Assembly: GCA_903905505.1 (NCBI GenBank)
Contig: CAIVGL010000028.1
Coordinates: forward strand, 1 to 42,655
Direction: 5' to 3'
Origin: an uncultured Bacteroidia bacterium
GTDB taxonomy: Bacteria; Bacteroidota; Bacteroidia; Bacteroidales; Prolixibacteraceae
DNA: 42,655 bases
The translations under genes and the position numbers were made by a program. This document shows positions 6,514 to 15,031 of the stretch, piece after piece (the first letter of the stretch is position 1; every line of letters begins with the position of its first letter). The notes below the pieces were generated by a model. It searched no databases and was not told where the DNA came from. It saw only the letters and a program-made list of their open reading frames with translations.

Positions 6514-9322
6514 AGGTGCTTACTTGATCAACTAAATAAACTATCGATTGATAGTCAATCCCCGTGTGCTCGCTAAGACCAATCTCGCAGGTGCGACTCG
6601 TGGAATATCCTCGTTTGACATCTTCTGGCAACTGCTCTTTCAACCCTTTTAATCCATGCGCATTTAATTCAGGGGTAGTGAATCCTAAATCGCCTGCAAA
6701 GCCGCAGCAATTCGATTCCGTTACGATAACTTTTGAGGCACACCTTTCTGCCAGCTCGATCAGTTTATCCTCTAATCCCATCTTTTTGGCACTGCAAACT
6801 GGAAACACAGTAATCGTTTCCTGCAAAGGTGTGATCGTAAGGTGTGGCATTAGCTGGTCGAGGATAAATTCAGTCGGCTCGTAAAGCTTCAGGTTTTTTA
6901 TTGTTGCTTTCATCGTAGAGAGACAGGGGCTCATATCGCAGAGAATAGGATACTTTCCTCCTTCACTTGCTTGAATCAAGATTAGTTCTAATTCTTTTGC
7001 CTTTTGATCTGCAACTTCGGTATATCCCTTGCTCGAAAAAGCCATGCCACAGCATAGTTGAGTCATATTTTCAGGGTAAATGACTTCAAAACCACCTTTG
7101 TTAAGCAAATGAACCAGGACGTCCGACAATTCTCTTTTGTCTAGCTGACTTTTCGAAATCCCCATCGTTCTATTGATGCAACTGGAGAAATAGACCACTT
7201 TGCGTGGTAGGTTTTGATCCTGCGGACGGTTTACGTCAATGCAATGAGCACCTTTGGGGAGAAAACGATTCCATTTAGGAATTCGTTTGAGGGACAAAAT
7301 ATGTAAAGAAGTGCTAATTCCTTGCATGATTCTGCCCCCTAAGAGTGTATGAAAGAGGTTAGCGGTGTTTAATAAAATTTTAATGGCCTTCGACGTACCT
7401 CCAATTCTTTTAGATATCCATCGGGCTTTTTGAGCTGAGGTGGCGCTCTGACTTCTAAGGTTTTTAATGAGTTGACTAGTATCTATTTGCACCGGACAGC
7501 TAGTGGCACAGAGCCCATCGGTTGCACAGGTAGCTTTCCCACTATATTCAAAGCCTTTGCTTAAATAGGCTAATTGTTTGGGATCGCTGCCTGTTGAGGT
7601 TAGGTGTGTTATTTGACGGTAGACCGCGATTCGTTGTCGTGGCGTTAGGGTTAGGTCGGCCGAAACGCAAGAGGGTTCGCAGAATCCACACTCAACGCAC
7701 TTGTCGATGCTCTCGTGTGCTGGAGGTAGTGGTTTGAGATTTTGAAGATGTACTTTTGGATCCCCGTTTATAATCACCCCTGGATTCAAAAGATTTTCTG
7801 GATCGAAAAGTAATTTCAATTGCTTCATCAGTCCAAAAGCTTCGGTGCCCCATTCTAATTCAACGAATGGTGCCATGTTACGGCCAGTACCATGTTCGGC
7901 CTTTAATGAGCCATCGTATTTAGAGACCACTAAGTCTGTCACTTCAGCCATGAATTGGCTGTACCGCTCCACCTCCTCGGAGGATCCAAAATCTTGGGTA
8001 AACACAAAATGAAGATTTCCTTCAAGGGCATGTCCAAAGATCACCGCATTTGAATAGCCCCATTTTTGAAGACTTTTTTGAAGGTCAAGGGTGGCCTCCG
8101 CTAAGCGCTCTAATGGAAAAGCCACGTCTTCAATGATCACTGTGGTTCCTGTTTTACGAATCGCTCCAATTGAGGGGAATAATCCCTTTCTAATCTTCCA
8201 AAGTGATTCGTATTCTTTAGGGATACTCGTGAACTGAATCCGATTTTCTGGTCCACTCGTCTCGAGTTCTTTTGTGATCCTCTCGATCTGACTGCTAAGT
8301 TCGCTCTTGGTCAAGGCTCTGGTCTCAACCAATAAGGCACATCCTAATGGACTTAGTTCTTTTAAGTAAGCACCCATTCCCTCTTGATTTTCGACAGCCC
8401 GAATCCCTGCTCTGTCGATAAGCTCTACTGCCGATACTGGTGCTTTTTTAAGCTGTATGACTGCTTTGCAGGCTGCTTCGAGTGATGGGAAAAGCATCAA
8501 AGAGCTGGCTCTAAAAGGGTGCTCTATAACGGTATGGTAGGTAATCTCAGAGATAAATCCGAGCGTCCCTTCCGATCCGATGAGGAGGTGTTCGATAATC
8601 TCAAAGGGACCGGTGAAATCAACCAAGGCATTTAGACTATACCCCGTAGTATTTTTTAATTTGTATTTATGGCTAATTCGATCAGCAAGTGGTTTATTGG
8701 CTTTGACTAATATAGCCATCGCCTCAATTTCATAAAGGAAGTCTGGGTGACTAATTCTGAAGTTGCTTTTGCTCTCAGGATCTGCCGTGTCAAGGATGGT
8801 GCCATCGGCAAAAATAATGCGCATACTTGCCACCGTTTTATAGGAGTTTTCAGCTGTTCCGCAGCACATTCCACTTGCATTGTTCGCGGCAATGCCACCG
8901 ATCATTGCGGTGTTGATGGAGGCTGGATCTGGACCTATCTTACGACCATATTTGGCCAGTAGGGCATTGGTACGACCGCCAGTAAGACCAGGTTGTAATT
9001 TTATGGTATGTCCGTTGTCGAGGATGGTGTATTTCTTCCAGTCATTTCCGGCAATGATCAATACAGAGTCGGAAATTGCTTGCCCAGAAAGACTCGTGCC
9101 TGCAGCTCGGAAGGTGACTGGCAAGGAGAGTCTCGTGCATTGGTTCAGAATGCACGAAACTTCCTGCTCGTCTTTGGCCTTTATGACTAATTTGGGAATT
9201 AGTCGATAGAAACTGGCATCAGAGCCATAAGCCAAGGTGTGAAGCGGATCGTGAAAAATTCTTTCCGCATCGATATATTTTAGTAACTGCTTATAAAGCG
9301 TTTTGTATTTTCCTGCTAACAT
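6512..9322 (-). CDS. FAD-linked oxidase/Fe-S oxidoreductase fusion, D-lactate dehydrogenase-like
   Basis: A 936-residue fusion of a GlcD/Dld-type flavin domain with a GlpC-like iron-sulfur and CCG-domain half, as in quinone-linked D-lactate or 2-hydroxyacid dehydrogenases. The FAD-binding PCMH part spans about residues 40-180 (RAAGTSLSGQAISDS at 73-86 and IGGIAANNASGM at 141-152). The FAD-oxidase C-terminal cap spans about 230-520 (HALEGNLHFVF and KAEHGTGRNMAPF). The first Fe-S motif is C542, C545, C548, C552. In the second (ATCATDGLCATSCPV), C599, C605 and C609 are present but the expected fourth cysteine position is D602. Two CCG modules (LCCGMAFSSKG and NCCGFAGDLG) close the protein. There is no signal peptide or membrane helix, so it is probably a peripheral inner-membrane enzyme. 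The substrate is inferred from the family only. Confidence 0.88.
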   Translation of the reverse strand: MLAGKYKTLYKQLLKYIDAERIFHDPLHTLAYGSDASFYRLIPKLVIKAKDEQEVSCILNQCTRLSLPVTFRAAGTSLSGQAISDSVLIIAGNDWKKYTILDNGHTIKLQPGLTGGRTNALLAKYGRKIGPDPASINTAMIGGIAANNASGMCCGTAENSYKTVASMRIIFADGTILDTADPESKSNFRISHPDFLYEIEAMAILVKANKPLADRISHKYKLKNTTGYSLNALVDFTGPFEIIEHLLIGSEGTLGFISEITYHTVIEHPFRASSLMLFPSLEAACKAVIQLKKAPVSAVELIDRAGIRAVENQEGMGAYLKELSPLGCALLVETRALTKSELSSQIERITKELETSGPENRIQFTSIPKEYESLWKIRKGLFPSIGAIRKTGTTVIIEDVAFPLERLAEATLDLQKSLQKWGYSNAVIFGHALEGNLHFVFTQDFGSSEEVERYSQFMAEVTDLVVSKYDGSLKAEHGTGRNMAPFVELEWGTEAFGLMKQLKLLFDPENLLNPGVIINGDPKVHLQNLKPLPPAHESIDKCVECGFCEPSCVSADLTLTPRQRIAVYRQITHLTSTGSDPKQLAYLSKGFEYSGKATCATDGLCATSCPVQIDTSQLIKNLRSQSATSAQKARWISKRIGGTSKAIKILLNTANLFHTLLGGRIMQGISTSLHILSLKRIPKWNRFLPKGAHCIDVNRPQDQNLPRKVVYFSSCINRTMGISKSQLDKRELSDVLVHLLNKGGFEVIYPENMTQLCCGMAFSSKGYTEVADQKAKELELILIQASEGGKYPILCDMSPCLSTMKATIKNLKLYEPTEFILDQLMPHLTITPLQETITVFPVCSAKKMGLEDKLIELAERCASKVIVTESNCCGFAGDLGFTTPELNAHGLKGLKEQLPEDVKRGYSTSRTCEIGLSEHTGIDYQSIVYLVDQVST

Positions 9323-9345
9323 CTTAATCTAGGTTGCTGACACCG

Positions 9346-9374
9346 TATAAAAATAGGTAAATATCTGACCTATT
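9346..9374 (-). terminator. Probable terminator of cysK
   Basis: On the minus strand AATAGGT, a 9-nt loop and ACCTATT form a 7-bp stem that runs into TTTATA. It lies 33-61 bp beyond the cysK stop and before the next same-strand gene. The stem is short and AT-rich, so confidence is moderate. Confidence 0.5.
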
Positions 9375-9406
9375 CGGTTCAATAACCCAAATTATTCAGT
9401 CTTTAC

Positions 9407-10339
9407 TTAGACTTCAGGAGCAAATAGGGGAGTGCTTAAATAGCGCTCGCCAGTATCACAGATAATTGTTACGATTGTTTTTCCTTTGTTTTCCGGACGT
9501 TTAGCGACCTCTAATGCAGCATACACGTTTCCACCTGCAGAGATACCACAGAAGATTCCTTCAAGTTTCGCAAGCTTGCGAGCAGTATCGAAAGAGTCAG
9601 CTGCTGATACTTTAAAGATTTCATCGTATGAGGCCGTGTTTAATACTTGAGGAACAAAACCTGGACCAATTCCTTGAATTTTATGAGGACCTGGAGCGCC
9701 ACCCGAAAGAACTGGTGAATCTTCTGGTTCTACAACCACGGAATAGAATGAAGGTTTTTTTGCTCTGATCACTTCCGAAACACCGGTGATTGTACCTCCA
9801 GTGCCTGATCCTGCAACGAAAATATCAACTTTGCCATCTGTGTCGTCCCAGATCTCAACTGCCGTTGTCTTACGGTGCATCTCTGGATTTGCAAGGTTAT
9901 TGAATTGCATTGGAATGAAGCTTCCTGGAGTGGCTAGCTTAAGCTCTTCAGCTTTCGCGATAGCACCTTTCATGCCATCTTTACCTGGAGTAAGAATCAC
10001 TTCGCCGCCATAAGCAGCAACGATTAAACGACGCTCAACACTTACCGTGTCAGGCATAACAATTTTTAATTTATATCCTTTTGCCGCACAAACGAAAGCT
10101 AGTCCAACACCAGTATTTCCGCTAGTAGGCTCAATGATGATCGTATCTTTATTGATTAATCCATTTTTTTCTGCGTCCTCAATCATGGCGATCCCTAATC
10201 TGTCTTTTACGGATCCACCAGGGTTTTGTGACTCTAATTTGACAAGGACTTCGCAGTCTAATCCTTCAGTTAAACGATTTAAGCGAACTAATGGTGTGCG
10301 ACCAATAAGGTCAGCAATACTATTTGCAATTTTTGCCAT
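9407..10339 (-). CDS. cysK: Cysteine synthase A (O-acetylserine sulfhydrylase)
   Basis: A 310-residue PLP enzyme that makes cysteine from O-acetylserine and sulfide in the cytoplasm. The PLP lysine is K45 in [15 protein letters not shown]. The substrate loop PTSGNTG lies at 71-77, the phosphate-binding GTGGTITG at about 176-183, and GISAGGNV near residue 265 is also conserved. Length and motif order match CysK rather than cystathionine beta-synthase, which carries extra domains. No cysE or sulfate-assimilation genes are adjacent. The upstream region contains GATATTTG (minus strand, 10365-10372), one mismatch from the -7 consensus. Confidence 0.95.
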   Translation of the reverse strand: MAKIANSIADLIGRTPLVRLNRLTEGLDCEVLVKLESQNPGGSVKDRLGIAMIEDAEKNGLINKDTIIIEPTSGNTGVGLAFVCAAKGYKLKIVMPDTVSVERRLIVAAYGGEVILTPGKDGMKGAIAKAEELKLATPGSFIPMQFNNLANPEMHRKTTAVEIWDDTDGKVDIFVAGSGTGGTITGVSEVIRAKKPSFYSVVVEPEDSPVLSGGAPGPHKIQGIGPGFVPQVLNTASYDEIFKVSAADSFDTARKLAKLEGIFCGISAGGNVYAALEVAKRPENKGKTIVTIICDTGERYLSTPLFAPEV

Positions 10340-10526
10340 GGCTTTATGAGTTTATTATATGGTACAAATATCCATTATCTAAAAGAAATTAAAAATCCCA
10401 TAAATTGCGTATTTTGATATACCCTTTTTATGGTATGCCGCTGGGATCTAAGGTTTTCTCGGGGATGCAGAATATTAGGTATTTAGATTAATTTTAGATC
10501 AAATATTGAATTTTTAGAAACTTGTT

Positions 10527-11021
10527 ATGTACACGAACCCTGTTATTTTACGTCGAATTTTACCCAGTGATAACCAGCAGCTAGCTGCAATTATTCGAGC
10601 GGCATTGGTAGAGTTTGGCGCGAATCATCAAGGTACAGTCTATTATGATGAGTCAACAGATCATCTTTCTGACCTATTTGAAATCCAGAAGTCAGTCTAT
10701 TTTGTAGCACTTATTGACAGTCAAGTGGTCGGTGGTGGTGGATTATTTCCTACCTCAGGTTTGCCCCATGATACTTGTGAGTTGGTTAAGATGTACCTGT
10801 TGCCAGAATTTCGAGGAAAAGGGATTGGGAGCATGCTACTGGAACAATGTTTGTCGAATGCGAAAGCAATAGGCTATAAAAAGGTCTATTTAGAATCGAT
10901 GCCTGAACTAGCTGGCGCCTTAGCTATTTATGAAAAATTTGGATTTCAATACCTTCAAGGCCCATTGGGCAATACGGGTCACTTTGGGTGTGAAAGATGG
11001 ATGTTAAAGAGTCTAGACTAG
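10527..11021 (+). CDS. GNAT family N-acetyltransferase
   Basis: A 164-residue acetyl-CoA-dependent acyltransferase. The fold is clear from the VKMYLLPEFRGKGIGSMLLE strand and loop (about residues 88-107), where RGKGIG is the R/Q-x-x-G-x-G/A acetyl-CoA pyrophosphate loop. The later ALAIYEKFGFQY segment is the usual final GNAT signature. A glycine run (VVGGGGLFPT) lies in the central strand. The acceptor substrate is unknown. The gene stands alone, divergent from cysK and convergent with the response regulator, with only 24 bp to the latter. Confidence 0.88.
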   Translation: MYTNPVILRRILPSDNQQLAAIIRAALVEFGANHQGTVYYDESTDHLSDLFEIQKSVYFVALIDSQVVGGGGLFPTSGLPHDTCELVKMYLLPEFRGKGIGSMLLEQCLSNAKAIGYKKVYLESMPELAGALAIYEKFGFQYLQGPLGNTGHFGCERWMLKSLD

Positions 11022-11045
11022 TGTTGAACACGAAGCTTCTTCAGT

Positions 11046-11711
11046 CTAAATATAGTATTCGATATTGTTGATCCAGCCTGCTTTAATGGCAAGCATAATC
11101 AATTCAGAGGCATTGGAGACCTCCATCTTGCGGAAGATATTCTTGCGGTGGGTATTTACCGTGTGATAACTGATATTTCGTTTTAAGGCGATCTCCTTGG
11201 TTGTTAACCCTTCGGCAATGAGCTTGACGATCTCGATTTCCGATGGCGTTAATGTTTTACTATCTTCTCCACTATTTCTTGATTCTCCTAAATCAATTAA
11301 AAGGTCTAAAACGTCCTCGGAGTAAAACTTCTTGTTTTTAAGGGTCGCATCAATAGCCGCAAAGATCTCATCTCTATCAGCTGATTTATAGCTGATGTTT
11401 TTGATCCCGATTCGACTGATGTCTGCAAACTCCTGCTTGCTCACTAGGTTGGTCAATATCAATATGCCGAGTTGAGCATTTTTAAGTTTGATATTTTTCA
11501 GATCGTCTGGTCCATCGAAATCGATGTTGGCGGTATCTACGATAAGGAGATCAGGCGATTTTTCTTGAAGTAGTTTTATCAATTCTAGGTGGGTGTTGGC
11601 AACACCTATTATGGAGTAGTTCGGTTCAGACTGAATAAGAGAATGCAGCGCCTCAACAATAAGAAATTGAGAGTCGGCGATTGCAATTTTAAAAACCTTT
11701 TCTACACTCAT
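11046..11711 (-). CDS. NarL/LuxR-type response regulator
   Basis: A 221-residue two-domain transcription factor. The receiver domain (about 5-122) keeps the phosphoacceptor D59 (LLIVDTAN), the threonine T87 (ILILTNL) and the lysine K109 (NISYKSAD). The acidic pocket is reduced to a single aspartate, D13 (IADSQ), where most relatives have two acidic residues. The LuxR-type helix-turn-helix spans about 153-215 (LTPSEIEIVKLIAEGLTTKE and HTVNTHRKNIFRKMEV). No histidine kinase gene is nearby, so it is an orphan in this window. It is the last of three same-strand genes (desaturase, dioxygenase, regulator; gaps of 52 and 68 bp) and could be co-transcribed with them. Its targets are unknown. Confidence 0.9.
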   Translation of the reverse strand: MSVEKVFKIAIADSQFLIVEALHSLIQSEPNYSIIGVANTHLELIKLLQEKSPDLLIVDTANIDFDGPDDLKNIKLKNAQLGILILTNLVSKQEFADISRIGIKNISYKSADRDEIFAAIDATLKNKKFYSEDVLDLLIDLGESRNSGEDSKTLTPSEIEIVKLIAEGLTTKEIALKRNISYHTVNTHRKNIFRKMEVSNASELIMLAIKAGWINNIEYYI

Positions 11712-11779
11712 ATTAAACGGATATTATTCCCGGTTTTCCCTTGAAAGAGAATTTAATTGATGGCTCAAAGATACAAAAT

Positions 11780-12607
11780 TCAACCGATTTTTAATGAAGT
11801 CATAGTTAGTGAACCCATGACTGCTTTATCATTAAAGAAATTAAGTTTTTCATTTTCTCCTTGTAAGGCGAGCGCATAAAGTAAGGGAAGATAGTGATCA
11901 GGTGATGGAATGGCCATTGAAACTTCTCTTCCAAGAGCTGCGTAATCGATTAGACTCCTGTGTTGATGGTTCAGGATGTGAAGTTTGATTTGATCGTTTG
12001 CATGAATCGCCCAATCGAATCCAAATTCAGGTTCATTCATTTTATCCCAAGCCGCGAGGCGAAGATTATGCACGATATTGCCACTGCCAATGATTAAAAC
12101 CCCTTTGCTTCTTAAGATAGATAACTCTTGAGCTAACTCATAATGAAATTTGGGCGGCTTGGTGTAGTCCAGACTCATTTCGATAATTGGGATATCCGCC
12201 TCGGGATAGATATTTCGAATAACACTCCAGGCTCCATGATCAAATCCCCAGCTTTCATCCAACCCAACAGAGGTGCTTTTAATTATTTCCTTGGTTTGTT
12301 GAGCAAGTTCTGGACTGCCCGGTGCTGGATATTGGACCGCATAAAGCTCACGCGGAAAACCTCCAAAATCATGTATTGTAGGTGGTTGAGAGGCCGCGGT
12401 GACAAGTGTTCCCTTCGTTTCCCAATGTGCTGAGATGCAAAGAATGGCTTTTGGCCTCGGCATCGATGCGCCCAGTTTTCTCCATTCAGATACGAATTCG
12501 TTCTCTTCAATGGCATACATCGGACTCCCATGACCCACAAAGAGTACGGGCATTTTTTCGGTGTGCTCTCCGAAAGATGCTAGATTTCGTAATGTGTTGT
12601 CACTCAT
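11780..12607 (-). CDS. Class III extradiol ring-cleavage dioxygenase (LigB/YgiD-like)
   Basis: A 275-residue member of the LigB superfamily related to E. coli YgiD, a 4,5-DOPA extradiol dioxygenase. The metal ligands appear as H26 (FVGHGSPM), H61 (CISAHWETK) and H180 (GSGNIVHNLRL), with H238 (PSPDHYLPLLYAL) completing the site. Length and histidine spacing match YgiD closely. Biochemically such enzymes cleave catechol-type rings using a zinc or iron centre, but the physiological substrate in most bacteria is not known. The gene lies between the desaturase and the response regulator on the same strand. It has no signal peptide, so it is probably cytoplasmic. Confidence 0.9.
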   Translation of the reverse strand: MSDNTLRNLASFGEHTEKMPVLFVGHGSPMYAIEENEFVSEWRKLGASMPRPKAILCISAHWETKGTLVTAASQPPTIHDFGGFPRELYAVQYPAPGSPELAQQTKEIIKSTSVGLDESWGFDHGAWSVIRNIYPEADIPIIEMSLDYTKPPKFHYELAQELSILRSKGVLIIGSGNIVHNLRLAAWDKMNEPEFGFDWAIHANDQIKLHILNHQHRSLIDYAALGREVSMAIPSPDHYLPLLYALALQGENEKLNFFNDKAVMGSLTMTSLKIG

Positions 12608-12659
12608 GCTTTATTGTGTCGTATTAGCTATGTTTTGAATGAAAAGCACATTTCAGTTG

Positions 12660-13673
12660 TTATCGAGTGTAATATCTTAACGCCTTAAATCCCACCAGTT
12701 TTCCACTTTTTTCGTCCCAAAGTCTAAGTTTAAGCGATTTGAGACTTGAGAAAAAGGTTACTGGTTTAATGTCTTGAAAGACTGGATTTTCCTCATGACA
12801 TTCTGGAAGCTTGTAATTAGGAATCTTCGGGCTCAGGTGGTGAATATGATGAAACCCGATATTTCCAGTAAACCACTGGAGTACTTTAGGGAGTTTAAAG
12901 TAGGAACTCCCCTCTAAGGCTATCTCTTTGTAATTCCAATCTTTAGCTCTTGCCCAGACCACATGCTCGTATTGATGTTGGACATAAAACAGCCAGATGC
13001 CATGAACCGAAGCAATATACAATACTGGTATTTGTATGAATAAATAGTCTTTCCAACCTATCGCCCAGATGGTAAGTCCAATGGCAACTATCAAACCGAG
13101 GTTTGCAAGAGCTAGATAAACATGGTCTTTAAGCTTAAATGATTTTCGAGGCATTCTATTTTGAAGCACAAAAACTAAAAATGGGGCTAGTCCAAATAGA
13201 AATAGGGGATGTCGATAAAGTCGGTAAGTGAATTTCTGCCAAGGGGAAAGCTCAAGAAACTCTTCAATGGTAAGTGTTTTAACATCGCCAACACCTCTTT
13301 TGTCGAGGTTGCCAACCGTAGCATGATGTTCTTGATGCTCGTTGTGCCATTTGTGATAGGGGGTAAAAGCTAATATTCCTGTGATAATACCGATGATTCG
13401 GCTCAGAAGTTTTGATTTAAAGTATGAGCCGTGTCCACAGTCGTGAAAAATTATAAAGATCCGAACCAAAAATCCAGCGGCAAAAATCGAAAGAAAAAGG
13501 GTCAGGAAATAAGAGATCTTTAGACTCCAGACCATCAAGACCCAGAGCAAGATATAAGGTACTATCGAGTTTGCAATCTGCCACCAACTTCTTAATGGAT
13601 CGGAGAAATTGTATCTGGAGACAATCTCCATCCAAGTTGGAGAATTTTTAGTCGAATTATCGGAGGTGCTCAT
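12660..13673 (-). CDS. Membrane fatty acid desaturase
   Basis: A 337-residue integral membrane di-iron desaturase. The three histidine boxes are present: HDCGH at 77-81, HQEHH at 113-117 (within HKWHNEHQEHHATVG), and HHIHH at 275-279 (within GFHHIHHLSPKIPNYKLP). Hydrophobic spans lie at about 37-75, 93-105, 157-172, 185-208 and 210-232. The overall pattern is that of delta-12/omega-3-type acyl-lipid desaturases, which add double bonds to membrane fatty acids, often in the cold. It is the first gene of a same-strand trio and has a consensus -7 box upstream. The position of the double bond it makes cannot be read from the sequence. Confidence 0.92.
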   Translation of the reverse strand: MSTSDNSTKNSPTWMEIVSRYNFSDPLRSWWQIANSIVPYILLWVLMVWSLKISYFLTLFLSIFAAGFLVRIFIIFHDCGHGSYFKSKLLSRIIGIITGILAFTPYHKWHNEHQEHHATVGNLDKRGVGDVKTLTIEEFLELSPWQKFTYRLYRHPLFLFGLAPFLVFVLQNRMPRKSFKLKDHVYLALANLGLIVAIGLTIWAIGWKDYLFIQIPVLYIASVHGIWLFYVQHQYEHVVWARAKDWNYKEIALEGSSYFKLPKVLQWFTGNIGFHHIHHLSPKIPNYKLPECHEENPVFQDIKPVTFFSSLKSLKLRLWDEKSGKLVGFKALRYYTR

Positions 13674-13747
13674 GGCTCTTCTATTTAGAGTAGTGAAATA
13701 AATGGTTTTCTAAATTGAAATAGTAGCCATTTTGATGTGTGTCGATA

Positions 13748-13781
13748 CAAAGATAAGGTCGTGTTGGAATAATTGTTCAAT
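13748..13781 (-). promoter_or_regulatory. Candidate promoter of the desaturase gene cluster
   Basis: The minus strand reads TATCTTTG at 13748-13755, a full TAnnTTTG match. ATTG at 13778-13781 lies 22 bp further upstream, a weak -33 box at slightly long spacing. The predicted leader is roughly 65-70 nt. Confidence 0.45.
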
Positions 13782-13828
13782 CAAACAACCTTTTTTTACC
13801 ATCCGGATTCGCCTGTATTTTAAGAATT

Positions 13829-13848
13829 TGAACTAATCGGCTAGTTCA
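13829..13848. repeat. Small inverted repeat upstream of the DUF2235 gene
   Basis: TGAACTA (13829-13835) and TAGTTCA (13842-13848) form a perfect 7-bp dyad with a 6-bp spacer, about 90 bp upstream of the DUF2235 start codon. It could be an operator but may be chance. Confidence 0.3.
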
Positions 13849-13938
13849 TAGCAGATAGTCATTCGGAGTTCAGATAAATTATTTTCAGGAAATAGTTGTA
13901 AATTGAATAGATGTCTATGAATTAATAGCTGAACCTCT

Positions 13939-14955
13939 ATGAAGAGAATCGTATTGTTTTGCGATGGCACGTGGAATAGTCCCGATGGGAATGCGAGTAT
14001 TTCGGAATGCCAAACCAACGTTGTCAAGATGGCTAATGCACTTGCCCCTTGTTCTGCCGATGGTGTAACTCAATTGCTTTATTATGATGCTGGAATTGGT
14101 ACCGAGGGTCCATTGTTAAATCGACTGTACGAGGGTGCCACTGGTGCTGGATTAAATGAGAACATCCTTCAAGCCTATCGATTTATTATTGATCACTATA
14201 ACCTAGGTGATGAATTGTATCTCTTTGGCTTTAGTCGTGGTGCCTTTACGGTCCGTAGCTTAGCTGGTTTAATTCGAAATTCGGGAATTCTTCGGAGAGA
14301 GAATAGAGGAATGATTACTAAGGCCTATGCTCTGTATCAATTTAGAAGCAAACGGTATCATCCGAAGGAGTTAGAGGCGACCTTGTTTCGACGTTCTTTC
14401 GCAGTGGCTGAGACAACTCGCATTAAATTTATTGGTGTCTGGGATACAGTAGGTGCGCTGGGCAATCCACTTGTTTTGAATGGAGTTGTAAATAGTCGGA
14501 ATCGTTTTCATGATACAAAATTGTCAACTACGGTTGATTTTGCCTATCAAGCATTGGCTCTTGATGAACAACGGGTGAATTTCAAACCTTCGATTTGGCA
14601 TCAGCAGCCTGGAGCGATTTCTCAAGTTCTAGAGCAAGCTTGGTTTGTAGGGGTGCATTCGGACATCGGAGGTGGATATTCAGAATCTGAATTGTCTGAT
14701 ATTTCGTTGTGTTGGATGTTGACGAAGGCGACTGAATGTCAGTTGAGGTTTGAAACTATTCATACAAATGTGGATGTGATGGCGAGGATTCATCAATCGT
14801 TTAGCGGATTTTATAAGCTGTGGCCTCGTTTTTTTCGTCTAGTAGATTTGGGGGAGAAAGAGTTCGATACGCATGAGTCATTACACTGGTCGGTATTTCA
14901 ACGCATCAATCGCGACAAACTCTTTAGACCAGCCAATTTGATGGAGTATTTTTGA
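13939..14955 (+). CDS. DUF2235 alpha/beta-hydrolase (Tle1-like phospholipase fold)
   Basis: A 338-residue protein starting MKRIVLFCDGTWNSPDG, the hallmark of DUF2235. The nucleophile is S99 in GFSRGAF (G-x-S-x-G). Likely partners are D169 in GVWDTVGALG and the H240/D242 block GVHSDIGGGYSE, which match the catalytic Ser-Asp-His arrangement of this family. Some DUF2235 proteins are type VI secretion phospholipase effectors (Tle1). This one is short, has no PAAR, VgrG or immunity neighbour, no signal peptide and no membrane segment, so a housekeeping or unknown hydrolase role is more likely. It converges with the DEAD-box helicase gene through a shared bidirectional terminator. The fold is sure; the substrate is unknown. 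Confidence 0.88.
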   Translation: MKRIVLFCDGTWNSPDGNASISECQTNVVKMANALAPCSADGVTQLLYYDAGIGTEGPLLNRLYEGATGAGLNENILQAYRFIIDHYNLGDELYLFGFSRGAFTVRSLAGLIRNSGILRRENRGMITKAYALYQFRSKRYHPKELEATLFRRSFAVAETTRIKFIGVWDTVGALGNPLVLNGVVNSRNRFHDTKLSTTVDFAYQALALDEQRVNFKPSIWHQQPGAISQVLEQAWFVGVHSDIGGGYSESELSDISLCWMLTKATECQLRFETIHTNVDVMARIHQSFSGFYKLWPRFFRLVDLGEKEFDTHESLHWSVFQRINRDKLFRPANLMEYF

Positions 14956-14981
14956 ATTTTAGTTGCTGTTTAAGGGCATAA

Positions 14982-15014
14982 AAAAGCCGGAAAGAATTTT
15001 GCTTTCCGGCTTTT
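14982..15014. terminator. Bidirectional terminator between the DUF2235 and DEAD-box genes
   Basis: AAAAGCCGGAAAG (14982-14994) and CTTTCCGGCTTTT (15002-15014) form a perfect 13-bp stem with a 7-nt loop. There is an A run on the left and a T run on the right, so it can act in both directions. It lies between two convergent stop codons. Confidence 0.88.
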
Positions 15015-15031
15015 AATAAATATATCGATGA

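Noticed and set aside
13939-14955. Type VI secretion effector locus
   Set aside because: There are no secretion, adaptor or immunity genes nearby. DUF2235 alone is not enough.
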